Origin: Acrocarpospora pleiomorpha
GTDB taxonomy: Bacteria > Actinomycetota > Actinomycetes > Streptosporangiales > Streptosporangiaceae
Direction of reading: 5' to 3'
Assembly: GCF_009687885.1 (NCBI RefSeq)
Contig: NZ_BLAF01000058.1
Location: 1-64,000 of the forward strand
DNA length: 64,000 nucleotides
Shown: positions 40,729 to 49,677 of the stretch, piece by piece
How positions within the stretch are numbered: position 1 is the stretch's first letter
Layout of the letters: every line of letters begins with the position of its first letter
The notes under the pieces: model-generated
The model's database searches: none
Seen by the model: only the letters and a program-made list of their open reading frames with translations
Told to the model about the DNA's origin: nothing
Position numbers and translations under genes: made by a program

Positions 40729-42215
40729 AGTGCCGGAGCCTCCTTCAGCAGCGGACCGCCCCAGCGGTCCTCGAACGCCTTCTCGACAGCGGCGCCGACG
40801 CGGTAGCAGCGGTCGTCGCCCAGGACCGGGGCCATGATCTGCAGGCCTACCGGCAGGCCGTCCTCGTCGGCGCGGCCGCAGGGCACGGAGATGGCCGCGT
40901 TGCCCGCCAGGTTGGACGGGATCGTGCACAGGTCGGCGAGGTACATGGCCATCGGGTCGTCGGCGCGCTCGCCGATCGGGAACGCCGTGGTCGGGGTGGT
41001 CGGCGAGACGAGCACGTCCACCTGGTGGAACGCGGCGTCGAAGTCGCGCGAGATGAGCGTGCGCACCTTCTGGGCCGAGCCGTAGTAGGCGTCGTAGTAG
41101 CCGCTGGACAGCGCATACGTCCCGAGCATGATCCGCCGCTTGACCTCGGGGCCGAAACCGGCGGCCCGGGTCAGCGCCATGACCTCTTCGGCGCTGCGGG
41201 TGCCGTCGTCGCCGACGCGGAGCCCGTAGCGCATGGCGTCGAAGCGGGCCAGGTTGGAGGAGCACTCGGAGGGCGCGATCAGATAGTACGCCGGCAACGC
41301 GTACGTGAACGAGGGGCAGGACACCTCGACGACCTTGGCGCCGAGCGATTCCAGCAGGTCGACGGCCTCCTGGAAGCGGGCCAGCACGCCGGGCTGGTAG
41401 CCGTCGCCGCCGAACTCCTTGACCACGCCGACGCGCAGCCCGTCCACCGACGCCTGCCGGGCCGCCTCGACCACGGGGGGCACGGGCTGGGCGATCGAGG
41501 TGGAATCCATCGGGTCATGCCCGGAGAAGGCCTCGTGCAGCAGAGCCGCGTCCAGGACGTTGCGGGCGAACGGCCCGGGCGTGTCCAGCGAGGACGCGAA
41601 CGCGATCAGCCCATACCTGGACGATCCACCGTATGTCGGCTTCATGCCCACGATGCCGGTCACAGCGGCGGGCTGCCGGATGGACCCGCCCGTGTCGGTC
41701 CCGGTGCTCAGCGGCGCCTCGTAAGCCGCCACCGACGCGGACGCGCCGCCGGACGATCCCCCAGGAATCCTGGTCAGATCCCACGGGTTGTGGGTCGGCC
41801 CGTAAGCGGAGTTCTCCGTGGAGGAGCCCATCGCGAACTCGTCCAGGTTGGTCTTCCCGAGAATGACCAGACCGGCTTCGCGCAGCCGCCGGGTCACCGT
41901 CGCGTCATACGGCGGGCGCCAGCCTTCAAGGATCTTGGATCCCGCCGTGGTCGGCATGTCGGCGGTGGTGAACACGTCCTTGTGCGCGATCGGCACCCCG
42001 GCCAGCGGCCCGAGGGGCTCCCCGGCCGCCCGGCGCCCGTCCACCGCGCGCGCCTGGGCGAGCACCGCGTCGGGATCGACGTGCAGGAACGCGTGGACCT
42101 TGGGCTCGACCTCGGCGATCCGGTCCAGGTGGGCCTGGGCGACCTCGACGGCCGAGGCCTCCCCGGTGGCGATCAACCGGCCGAGCTCCGCCGCCGTGCG
42201 GTGGATGAGGCTCAC
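40725..42215 (-). CDS. gatA: Aspartyl/glutamyl-tRNA amidotransferase subunit A
   Basis: GatA is the glutaminase of GatCAB. The 496-residue amidase carries the catalytic Lys in VPIAHKDVFTT and the Gly/Ser-rich motif GGSSGGASASVAA with TGTDTGGSIRQPA, which supply the Ser-cisSer-Lys triad. It overlaps gatC by four bases and gatB by four, so the three are one transcript in the order C-A-B. Confidence 0.97.
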   Translation of the reverse strand: MSLIHRTAAELGRLIATGEASAVEVAQAHLDRIAEVEPKVHAFLHVDPDAVLAQARAVDGRRAAGEPLGPLAGVPIAHKDVFTTADMPTTAGSKILEGWRPPYDATVTRRLREAGLVILGKTNLDEFAMGSSTENSAYGPTHNPWDLTRIPGGSSGGASASVAAYEAPLSTGTDTGGSIRQPAAVTGIVGMKPTYGGSSRYGLIAFASSLDTPGPFARNVLDAALLHEAFSGHDPMDSTSIAQPVPPVVEAARQASVDGLRVGVVKEFGGDGYQPGVLARFQEAVDLLESLGAKVVEVSCPSFTYALPAYYLIAPSECSSNLARFDAMRYGLRVGDDGTRSAEEVMALTRAAGFGPEVKRRIMLGTYALSSGYYDAYYGSAQKVRTLISRDFDAAFHQVDVLVSPTTPTTAFPIGERADDPMAMYLADLCTIPSNLAGNAAISVPCGRADEDGLPVGLQIMAPVLGDDRCYRVGAAVEKAFEDRWGGPLLKEAPAL

Positions 42216-42511
42216 GCTTCCTCCCCGAGGATCCTGGGCACCCGGAAACGATCGTCCTCGACGGCCGGCGCGCCGGACAGCGCCTGCTGCGGCGTCAGGC
42301 TGGGCCGCACCTCGTCGGGACGGAACACGTTGGTGAGCGGGAGCGCGTGCGAGGACGGCGGGATGTCGTCGGCGGCGACCTCGGCGACGCGGGCCACCGC
42401 GCCGACGATCTGGTCGAGCTGGGCGGCGAAGTGGTCGAGTTCCTCGTCGGCCAGCGCCAGCCGGGACAGCCGGGCGAGGTGAGCGACCTCATCGCGGGTT
42501 ATGGCGGACAT
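42212..42511 (-). CDS. gatC: Aspartyl/glutamyl-tRNA amidotransferase subunit C
   Basis: GatC is the 99-residue linker that stabilises the GatA-GatB complex. The sequence ITRDEVAHLARLSRLALADEE and the following helix LDHFAAQLDQIVGAV, then NVFRPDEVRPSL, are the normal family landmarks. It is first in the gatCAB operon. Confidence 0.96.
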   Translation of the reverse strand: MSAITRDEVAHLARLSRLALADEELDHFAAQLDQIVGAVARVAEVAADDIPPSSHALPLTNVFRPDEVRPSLTPQQALSGAPAVEDDRFRVPRILGEEA

Positions 42512-42594
42512 GAGTCTCGAACCCGTTTCTGAATGGACGTGTGGACAACAGCCATCCTAGGGGCGCGGCTCAGGCACTCGCTTCTCGCTTTCGC

Positions 42595-44697
42595 TCAGGC
42601 TGAGCTGTCCATTGCCAGTTCCGAGTTGTGAAGAGGCAGGCGCAGCCGGGCGCGGAGCCAGACGCCCGCTTCGGTGGCGGGCATCGGCTCGGCGAGCCAC
42701 CAGCCTTGGCCCGCGTCGCAGCCCATGGCCCGAAGCTGGGCGGCGATCTCCGCGGATTCAACCCCTTCGGCGACCGCGCGCAGGCCGAGCGAGCGCACCA
42801 GGTCGATGATCGATCGCACGATCCTCTCGTCATCCGGCGATTCGCCGATTTTTCGCACAAATGAGGCGTCTATCTTGACTTCGTCGACCTGGAGGCGCTG
42901 GAGCCGTACCAGCGTGGAGTAGCCCGTGCCGAAATCGTCCAGGGCCAGCGGGACGCCGAGGGCGGCCAGGGTGCGGATGGTGTCGGCGGAATAAGCCTGG
43001 TCGGTCATCAGGATGCGTTCGGTGACCTCCAGATGGATGGCGTTCGGCGGGAGCGCCAGCCGGGCCAGACCGGCCGAGAGCTGGTCGGGAAGCCCGGAGT
43101 CGAGCAGGTCGCGGGCGGAGACGTTGACCGAGACGGGCACCGGCAGGCCGTCGTGCCACCAGCGGGCCGCCTGGTCGAGGGCCTTGTCGATGACGTGCTG
43201 GGTGAGCTCGCGCATCAGGTACGACTGCTCGGCCAGCGGGATGAACTCGACCGGCGAGATCGGGCCGCGCACCGGGTGCCACCAGCGCAGCAGCGCCTCG
43301 ACGCCCTCGACCTGGCCGTCCTCCAGGGAGACCTTCGGCTGGTAGTGCAGGTCCAGCTCGTCCCGGTCGATCGCCCGGCGCAGATCGCCGAGCAGGCTCA
43401 GGCGCTCCGGCGAGTTCCGGTCCCGCTCGGCCACGTAGAACTCCACCCCGGTACGGCCTTCCTTGGCCATGTACATCGCCACGTCAGAACGCTGGAGCAG
43501 CAGTTCGAAGTCGGGCGCGTGATCGGGGTAGAGCGCGATGCCGATGGACGCGTCCAGGTCGAAGGTCATGCCCTCCAGGCGTACCGGCTCGGTGAGCGCG
43601 ACCCGCAGGCGGGAGGCGACCTCCTTGGCGGCGTGGCCGTCGCGGATGGAGGGCAGCAGCACCGCGAACTCGTCGCCACCGAGGCGCGCGACCACGTCGC
43701 CGGGGCGCACGCTGTGGGTGAGGCGGTGCGCGACGATCTGGAGCAGCAGGTCACCGACCGGGTGGCCGAGGGTGTCGTTGACCTCCTTGAACCGGTCGAG
43801 GTCGAGCAGGAAGAGGCCGACCCGCTCGTGCTCCCTGGCCTCGACCAGGGCTTCCTCGGTGCGCAGGATCAGCATCTTGCGGTTGGGCAGGCCGGTCAGG
43901 CTGTCGTGCATGGCCTGGTGGTCGCGGCGCATGGAGAGCGTGGCGGTGAAGTAGACGGCCGCCAGCGGGGCCACGAACAGGGGCACCAGGCCGGTGGAGT
44001 GTTCCATCACGACCACCACAAGGGGGGCCAGGCCGAGCAACGCGCCGTAGACGAGGGCTTGCGGGCCGATGGAGGCCTTGATCACCCGGATGATGGATTT
44101 GCGTTCGTGCAGGGCGACCGCGCTGCAGACGAGCAGGCCCCGCACCGTGAAGTACGCGAGGCCCGCCAGCGCGATGGACGGGATGTCGGTGCCCTCGGGG
44201 GTCCAGGTGTCGAGGGGGCGTGGATGGATGCCGAACGCGCCGAAGACGACGGCGGAAGCCGTACAGGCCAGGGTTATCTGGGCGATGTTGAAGGCGATGC
44301 GGTGCCAGGAGCGGCGATGGACCAGGCCGCTGACGACCACCGCGACCGCCTGCACCAGCACGGCCGCGGACAGGCCGTGGTGCATGAGGACGGCGAAGGT
44401 GAACATCGTCGAGGTGGATGTGCCGCCGACGATCGCGGACGAGCTGACCATGACCGGGCGCAACTCGCCCAGCACCACGAGCACGACCAGGATCCAGAAC
44501 AGCGCGGTCCCCGCGAGCTGGGTGAACTCGCCCAAGCCCAGCCGGATCTGCGCGACGACCAGCGCCGTGAGGCCGATCGTGATCACCGCGGTGAGGTACA
44601 TCCACAGGGGTGAGCCGAGGCGCGGTCCGGTGTCCCGCGTGTCGGCCGGATCCGCCATCTCGTGGCATGGCGCAAGATGGCGCGCAATTGCTGTCAT
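42595..44697 (-). CDS. Membrane GGDEF-EAL protein (c-di-GMP metabolism)
   Basis: This protein of about 700 residues has seven or eight membrane segments in the first 230 residues, then GGDEF (LARLGGDEFAVLLP, with RPGD as a possible inhibitory site five residues before) and EAL (EALLRWW, LEVTER, LDDFGTGY, VKID, AEGVE, GQGWW). No PAS domain is visible, which sets it apart from the protein at 26915. Both active sites look intact. The start is uncertain: ATG 44697 is given; a TTG six codons earlier and an ATG 13 codons later are also open. Confidence 0.9.
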   Translation of the reverse strand: MTAIARHLAPCHEMADPADTRDTGPRLGSPLWMYLTAVITIGLTALVVAQIRLGLGEFTQLAGTALFWILVVLVVLGELRPVMVSSSAIVGGTSTSTMFTFAVLMHHGLSAAVLVQAVAVVVSGLVHRRSWHRIAFNIAQITLACTASAVVFGAFGIHPRPLDTWTPEGTDIPSIALAGLAYFTVRGLLVCSAVALHERKSIIRVIKASIGPQALVYGALLGLAPLVVVVMEHSTGLVPLFVAPLAAVYFTATLSMRRDHQAMHDSLTGLPNRKMLILRTEEALVEAREHERVGLFLLDLDRFKEVNDTLGHPVGDLLLQIVAHRLTHSVRPGDVVARLGGDEFAVLLPSIRDGHAAKEVASRLRVALTEPVRLEGMTFDLDASIGIALYPDHAPDFELLLQRSDVAMYMAKEGRTGVEFYVAERDRNSPERLSLLGDLRRAIDRDELDLHYQPKVSLEDGQVEGVEALLRWWHPVRGPISPVEFIPLAEQSYLMRELTQHVIDKALDQAARWWHDGLPVPVSVNVSARDLLDSGLPDQLSAGLARLALPPNAIHLEVTERILMTDQAYSADTIRTLAALGVPLALDDFGTGYSTLVRLQRLQVDEVKIDASFVRKIGESPDDERIVRSIIDLVRSLGLRAVAEGVESAEIAAQLRAMGCDAGQGWWLAEPMPATEAGVWLRARLRLPLHNSELAMDSSA

Positions 44698-44946
44698 CGG
44701 CAAGAAACCCCCCAAGAGGTCACTATGGGAGGGTACGGCCTCTGGGCCACTTCGCGAAACCGGTTGGGCACGTTCCGTTACTGGATATTTCGTGGCTTCT
44801 CGGCATCTGGGCTCTTGGGGGTGAAAGTTTCAGATGACCGGATACCTGTTTCGGGGTCGTTGCCAGCGGGTTTCAAGTTGGACCTCCAGCCATATTGCGC
44901 TGAGGCTTCTAGTCCCTACGATCTGGTGATTAGATCCCTGCAGATT

Positions 44947-44964
44947 AGTGGGAGCGCTCCCACT
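44947..44964. promoter_or_regulatory. CelR/CebR-type operator of the cellulase gene
   Basis: AGTGGGAGCGCTCCCACT is an 18-bp perfect palindrome. Its core TGGGAGCGCTCCCA is the established binding site of CelR of Thermobifida fusca and related LacI-family regulators, which are released by cellobiose. It ends 19 bases before the GH6 start. Confidence 0.92.
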
Positions 44965-44983
44965 CCTCAGGGACGGAGACCTC

Positions 44984-46381
44984 ATGTTTCGTAAAGGGCC
45001 CCTGACGGTGGCCGTAATCGCCGCGGCCACCGCACTCGGGATGGGTGCCGCCGTGCTCACCGGCTCCGCGGCGAATGCCGCGGATTCCGTGTTCTACGTC
45101 GACCCCCAGACGAACGCGGCGCGCTGGGTGGCCGCCAACCCGAACGACAGCAAGACCGCCGTGATCCGCGACCGGATCGCCGCGGTCCCGCAGGGGCGCT
45201 GGTTCACCACCACCAACACCTCCACGGTACGGAACGAGGTCAGCACCTACGTCGGCGCGGCCGCGTCGGCCGGAAAGATCCCCATCATGGTGGTCTACAA
45301 CATCCCGAACCGGGACTGCAGCGGCGCCTCCACCGGCGGCGCGCCCAACCACACGGCCTACCGCGCCTGGATCGACGAGATCGCGGCGGGCCTGGCCGGA
45401 CGGCCGGCGTCGATCATCCTCGAACCCGACGTGCTGCCGATCATGACCAACTGCCAGAGCAGCGCCCAGCAGGCCGAGACCCGGGCCTCCATGGCCTACG
45501 CCGGCAAGAAGCTCAAGGCCGGTTCCGCCGCCGCCAAGGTCTACTTCGACATCGGCCACTCGGCCTGGCTCGGCGCGGGCGAGGCCGCCAACCGGCTCGT
45601 CGCCGCCGACATCGCCAACAGCGCCGACGGCATCTCGGTCAACGTCTCCAACTACCGCTCCAGCAGCACCGAGATCGCGTACGCCAAGGCGATCATCCAG
45701 GCCACCGGCATCAGCCGCCTCAAGGCCGTCATCGACACCAGCCGCAACGGCAACGGGCCGCTCGGCAGCGAGTGGTGCGACCCCGCGGGCCGCGCGACCG
45801 GCACGTGGAGCACCAACGTGACGGGGGACTCGGCGATCGACGCCTTCCTGTGGATCAAGCTGCCCGGTGAGGCCGACGGCTGTATCGCGGGAGCCGGGCA
45901 GTTCGTGCCGCAGCGTGCGTACGACCTGGCCATCGCCGCCCCGCCGCCCACCAACACCCCGTCGCCCTCGCCCTCGCCGTCCCGCTCCCCCTCGCCTTCT
46001 CCGTCCCCGTCGCCCTCTCCTTCTCCGTCGCCCTCCCCGTCGCGTTCCCCCTCTCCGTCGCCCTCCCCGACTGGCGGTAAGGCCTGCGTCGCGACTTACA
46101 CCATCACCAACCAGTGGAACAACGGCTTCGGCGCGACCGTGACCGTCCGCAACAGCGGCTCCGTCGCCACCACCGCCTGGACCGTCCGCTGGACCTTCAC
46201 CAACGGTCAGGGCATCAGCCAGCTGTGGCAGGGGCAGCACACGATCAGCGGTGGCAACGTCACCGTCAACAACCTCAACTACAACGGCAACCTGGCCGTC
46301 AACGCCAGCACCTCATTCGGCTTCAACGGCACCCATAACGGCACCAACCCCGTTCCCACTCTCACCTGCACCTCCACCTGA
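44984..46381 (+). CDS. Secreted GH6 cellulase with CBM2
   Basis: This 465-residue enzyme is an extracellular endoglucanase or cellobiohydrolase. A signal peptide (cut near ANAA) precedes the GH6 domain (35-320) with IPNRDCSG, IILEPDVLP and the C-terminal WIKLPGEADGC, which carry the key Asp residues of family 6. A long Ser-Pro linker (330-370) and a CBM2 (CVATYTITNQWNNGFGATVT to NPVPTLTC) follow. A short GH6 domain and compact loops suggest endo action. It is controlled by the CelR-type palindrome and followed by a 16-bp hairpin. Confidence 0.93.
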   Translation: MFRKGPLTVAVIAAATALGMGAAVLTGSAANAADSVFYVDPQTNAARWVAANPNDSKTAVIRDRIAAVPQGRWFTTTNTSTVRNEVSTYVGAAASAGKIPIMVVYNIPNRDCSGASTGGAPNHTAYRAWIDEIAAGLAGRPASIILEPDVLPIMTNCQSSAQQAETRASMAYAGKKLKAGSAAAKVYFDIGHSAWLGAGEAANRLVAADIANSADGISVNVSNYRSSSTEIAYAKAIIQATGISRLKAVIDTSRNGNGPLGSEWCDPAGRATGTWSTNVTGDSAIDAFLWIKLPGEADGCIAGAGQFVPQRAYDLAIAAPPPTNTPSPSPSPSRSPSPSPSPSPSPSPSPSPSRSPSPSPSPTGGKACVATYTITNQWNNGFGATVTVRNSGSVATTAWTVRWTFTNGQGISQLWQGQHTISGGNVTVNNLNYNGNLAVNASTSFGFNGTHNGTNPVPTLTCTST

Positions 46382-46420
46382 CATCCCTCCCGCGGCTGGT
46401 ACGCCTGAGCGCGACCGCCC

Positions 46421-46469
46421 CCAGAGGCCACCCGGCCCCGCCACCAACTCGGCGCCGGGTGGCCTCTGG
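46421..46469 (+). terminator. Hairpin terminator after the cellulase gene
   Basis: A perfect 16-bp stem, CCAGAGGCCACCCGGC with GCCGGGTGGCCTCTGG, has a 17-base loop and begins 39 bases after the stop. Its second arm overlaps the start of a tandem repeat. Confidence 0.7.
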
Positions 46470-46657
46470 CCGTTCCACACCCCGGAACCTCACGCCGAGG
46501 CGCGCGCCACTCTCCCCGCAGGGCACGCAGGTGGCCTCTGGCCGTTTCACCACCGACTAACGTCCCCGGAACCTCGCGCCGAGGCGCCATGTCTCCCGGC
46601 AGGGTGCGCAGGTGGCTCTCGGCGGCCGGAACGGGAAGATCCGGCGAGGGCACGCAG
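46458..46657. repeat. Degenerate tandem repeat, about 2.6 copies of 72-81 bp
   Basis: Units start GGTGGCCTCTGGCCG at 46458 and 46530 and GGTGGCTCTCGGCGGCCGGA at 46611. Each continues to GGAACCT..GCCGAGGCG and ends GGCA[CG]GCAG. The remaining DNA up to the ligA end (46658-46879) shows no gene. Confidence 0.7.
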
Positions 46658-46879
46658 ATGTCGGTGGACGCCGCCGGGGACCTGGGGGATCGTGCTCACC
46701 TTCCGCCAGCGCGCAGCACCTCGGCTCCGCTCACCCGATCCCTCGCCAAATCGGTAAGCGCTTGACCAGCCTGGTCGAACGTGGCCTGGAGGGGATGGCG
46801 CGCCGCAAAGTCCAGGAACGCTCGCGTGTTGATAGCGGCCAATGTTTCGTCCCACTCAGCCGGGAGCTGTCTGGCGCTG

Positions 46880-49066
46880 CTAGTCCTCTGCGGAAACTGC
46901 CTCGGGAGTGACGGCTTCGGGGCCCGCAGTCAGGAGGGTGGTGAAGCCGTCCTCGTCGAGGATGGGGACGTTGAGTTTGGTGGCTTTGTCGTGTTTGGAG
47001 CCTGCGTTTTCGCCGGCGATCAAGAAGGAGGTCTTTTTGGAGACGGAGTTGGTTACTTTGCCGCCTCGGACGGTGATGGCGGCGGAGGCTTCGTCTCGGG
47101 TGTAGGCGGTGAGGGTGCCGGTGACGACGAAGGTGAGGCCCTCCAGGGTTTGGGGGCCCTGGTCGGTGGGGGGTTCGTCCTCCATGCGGACGCCGGCCGC
47201 TTTCCAGCGGGTGATGATGTCGCGGTGCCAGTCGACGGCGAACCAGTCCTTGATGGCGGCGGCCACGACGGGACCGATGCCTTCCACGGCGGCGAGTTCC
47301 TCTTCCGAAGCGGCGGCGATGGCGTCGATGGAGCGGAATTCGCTGGCCAGTTCGCGGGCGGTGGGTGGGCCGATGTGGCGGATGGACAGAGCCACCAGGA
47401 CGCGCGCGATCGGCTGCGCCTTGGCCAGCTCCAGCTGTTCCAGCATCTTCTCGGCGTTCTTGCTGGGGGCTCCGGCGATGGTCGCGAAGAAGGAGACCAC
47501 CTTCTGCTCGCCGGTTTCCTTGTCGGTTTTGGGCAGGCCGGTGTCCTGGTCGCGGACGATCGACCTGATGGGGAGCAACTGGTCCATGGTGAGATCGAAC
47601 AGGTCGGCCTCGGTGCGGACGGGGGGCTCCTGCGGGGGCAGCGGCTGGGTGAGCGCGGTCGCCGCGACGTAACCCAGGCCCTCGATGTCGAAGGCGTTGC
47701 GGCCGGCCGCGAAGAAGATGCGTTCACGCAGCTGGGCGGGGCAGGCGCGGGTGTTGGGGCAGCGCAGGTCGGCGTCGCCCTCCCGCTCGTACGCGAGTTC
47801 CGTGCCGCACTCCGGGCAGTGGGTCGGCATCACGAACGCCCGCTCGGTGCCGTCCCGCAGATCGGAGACCGGCCCGACGATCTCCGGAATCACGTCGCCC
47901 GCCTTGCGGAGCACGATCGTGTCCCCGATCAGCACGCCCTTTCTGACTACTTCCGAACCGTTGTGCAACGTCGCCCGCTCGACCGTGGACCCCGCCACGA
48001 CCACGGGTTCCATCACTCCGTACGGCGTGACCCGCCCTGTCCGGCCGATTCCGACCTGGATGTCGCGCAGCTTGGTGGTGACCTCTTCCGGCGGATACTT
48101 GTACGCGATCGCCCATCGGGGCCACTTGCTGGTCGACCCGAGCTGCCGCTGCACGTCGATGCGGTCGACCTTCACCACGACACCGTCGATCTCATACGCC
48201 GGGTCATGCCGATGCTCGTTGTAGTAGTTGATGAACTCCTGCACCTCGGTCAGCCCGGGAACCACCCGATACAGATCGCTGACCGGCAACCCGAACGACC
48301 GCAACCGGTCATACATCTCCGACTGGGTCTTGGGGGGCGCGGCGCCCTCCCACTTCCCGACCCCGTGCACGATCATCTGCAGCGGCCGCTGGGCGGTGAT
48401 CCGCGGATCCTTCTGCCGGACCGACCCCGCCGCCGCGTTCCGGGGATTGGCGAACGGCTGCCGCCTCGCATCCATGATCTGCTCGTTGAGCTTCTCGAAG
48501 CCCGCGACCGGCAGGAACACCTCACCTCTGACCTCTACCAGGTCAGGCACATCATCCCCGGACAGCCGATCGGGCACGCCCCGGACCGTGCGCACGTTGG
48601 GCGTCACGTCCTCCCCGGTGCTCCCATCCCCCCGGGTGGCGGCCCGCACCAGCCGCCCCTTCTCGTAGACAAGCGCGATGGCCAGCCCGTCGATCTTCAA
48701 CTCGCAGAGGTAGGGCCCGGGATCGGCCTCGGCCCATCGCTCCGCCCGCACCTGCCACGTGGCCAGGTCCGCCGCGTTGAACGCGTTGTCCAGGCTCTCC
48801 ATCCGCTGCAGATGGGTGACCTCGGCGAAATCCGTGGAGATCGGCGCCCCGATCTTCTGCGTCGGCGAATCCGGCGTGCGCAGCTCGGGGAACTCCTCCT
48901 CAATCGCCCGCAGCTCCCGCATCCACGCGTCATACTGCGCGTCGCTGACGGTGGGCGAGTCGAGCACGTGGTAACGCCAGTTGGCCTGTTCGACCAGCTC
49001 GGTCAACTCCGCATGCCGCCCGCGGCGCTCGGACAGCTCCCCGGACACACCTTCAGGCGACGTCAT
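46880..49066 (-). CDS. ligA: NAD-dependent DNA ligase
   Basis: LigA seals nicks in replication and repair. The 728-residue protein shows the NAD domain Ia (WRYHVLDSPTVSDAQYD), the AMP-accepting Lys in CELKIDGLAIAL, the OB fold, a four-Cys zinc finger (CPECGTELAYEREGDADLRC, then CP), helix-hairpin-helix repeats and a C-terminal BRCT (LEGLTFVVTGTLTAYTRDEA). ATG 49066 has GGAGG upstream; the frame is open 48 codons further but those codons are not protein-like. Confidence 0.97.
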   Translation of the reverse strand: MTSPEGVSGELSERRGRHAELTELVEQANWRYHVLDSPTVSDAQYDAWMRELRAIEEEFPELRTPDSPTQKIGAPISTDFAEVTHLQRMESLDNAFNAADLATWQVRAERWAEADPGPYLCELKIDGLAIALVYEKGRLVRAATRGDGSTGEDVTPNVRTVRGVPDRLSGDDVPDLVEVRGEVFLPVAGFEKLNEQIMDARRQPFANPRNAAAGSVRQKDPRITAQRPLQMIVHGVGKWEGAAPPKTQSEMYDRLRSFGLPVSDLYRVVPGLTEVQEFINYYNEHRHDPAYEIDGVVVKVDRIDVQRQLGSTSKWPRWAIAYKYPPEEVTTKLRDIQVGIGRTGRVTPYGVMEPVVVAGSTVERATLHNGSEVVRKGVLIGDTIVLRKAGDVIPEIVGPVSDLRDGTERAFVMPTHCPECGTELAYEREGDADLRCPNTRACPAQLRERIFFAAGRNAFDIEGLGYVAATALTQPLPPQEPPVRTEADLFDLTMDQLLPIRSIVRDQDTGLPKTDKETGEQKVVSFFATIAGAPSKNAEKMLEQLELAKAQPIARVLVALSIRHIGPPTARELASEFRSIDAIAAASEEELAAVEGIGPVVAAAIKDWFAVDWHRDIITRWKAAGVRMEDEPPTDQGPQTLEGLTFVVTGTLTAYTRDEASAAITVRGGKVTNSVSKKTSFLIAGENAGSKHDKATKLNVPILDEDGFTTLLTAGPEAVTPEAVSAED

Positions 49067-49166
49067 GCGTATCTCCCCTCCTCGTCGAATCCTTAAGGTC
49101 CAATCCCAGGAGAACGGTAGCGCCGGCCACCGACATTCGCCCGTCCCAAGACCGGACCTTGAAGAA

Positions 49167-49202
49167 GGGGCCGTACCCCGAGGACGCCGGGCACGGCCCC
49201 TC
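49167..49202 (-). terminator. Hairpin terminator after the small secreted protein gene
   Basis: The stem AGGGGCCGT with ACGGCCCCT is followed on the minus strand by TCTTCAAGG. It starts five bases after the stop. Confidence 0.65.
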
Positions 49203-49206
49203 GCTC

Positions 49207-49614
49207 TCACCCGCCCTGCGCCCAGACCCCCTCATAGGCGGAGCACTTACCGGTGATCTTCACCGCGGTGCCCCGGCACACCTTGGCCTCGATGGACAGG
49301 ACGAATCCGGTGTTCATCGTGATCTTCCGATAACCGGCCGAACAGTTCTTGTAGCTCTTGTAGACCTTCTTGCCGTTGTCCGTGAGGTATCTGGACCGAA
49401 TCCAGGAACAGGGCCCGGACCCGGACCCGTCGTACAGCCTGCCGGTGACCTTGAGGCCCCCCGGCCTGGTCACGATCTTCCCGCTGGTCACCTTGGCCTT
49501 GCCGTCCGTGGAGTACGTGGGTCCCCAATGCCACGTATCGGAGGCGTTCGCCGGGGAGGCCAGAACTCCCACCAGAGTCGCGGCGGCGACCCCGGCACTG
49601 ACGAGTGCGCGCAT
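49207..49614 (-). CDS. Small secreted protein of unknown function
   Basis: This 135-residue protein starts with a good signal peptide (MRALVSAGVAAATLVGVLAS, cut after ANA). The mature part is basic, Gly/Tyr-rich, with four Cys (CSW, NCS, VCRG, KCS) that could form two disulfides. Beta-sandwich-like repeats (AKVTSGKIVTRPGGLKVTGR) are likely. I do not recognise a family. Confidence 0.75.
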   Translation of the reverse strand: MRALVSAGVAAATLVGVLASPANASDTWHWGPTYSTDGKAKVTSGKIVTRPGGLKVTGRLYDGSGSGPCSWIRSRYLTDNGKKVYKSYKNCSAGYRKITMNTGFVLSIEAKVCRGTAVKITGKCSAYEGVWAQGG

Positions 49615-49677
49615 GTATCTCTCCTTCGCTGCGAATCAAGAGATACGGGCACTCGCTTGCAGACGGCTTGCGGCCGG

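Noticed and set aside
46880..49210. Longer start for LigA at 49210
   Set aside because: The extra 48 codons are Arg/Pro-rich without a ribosome site, while ATG 49066 has GGAGG and matches the family start.
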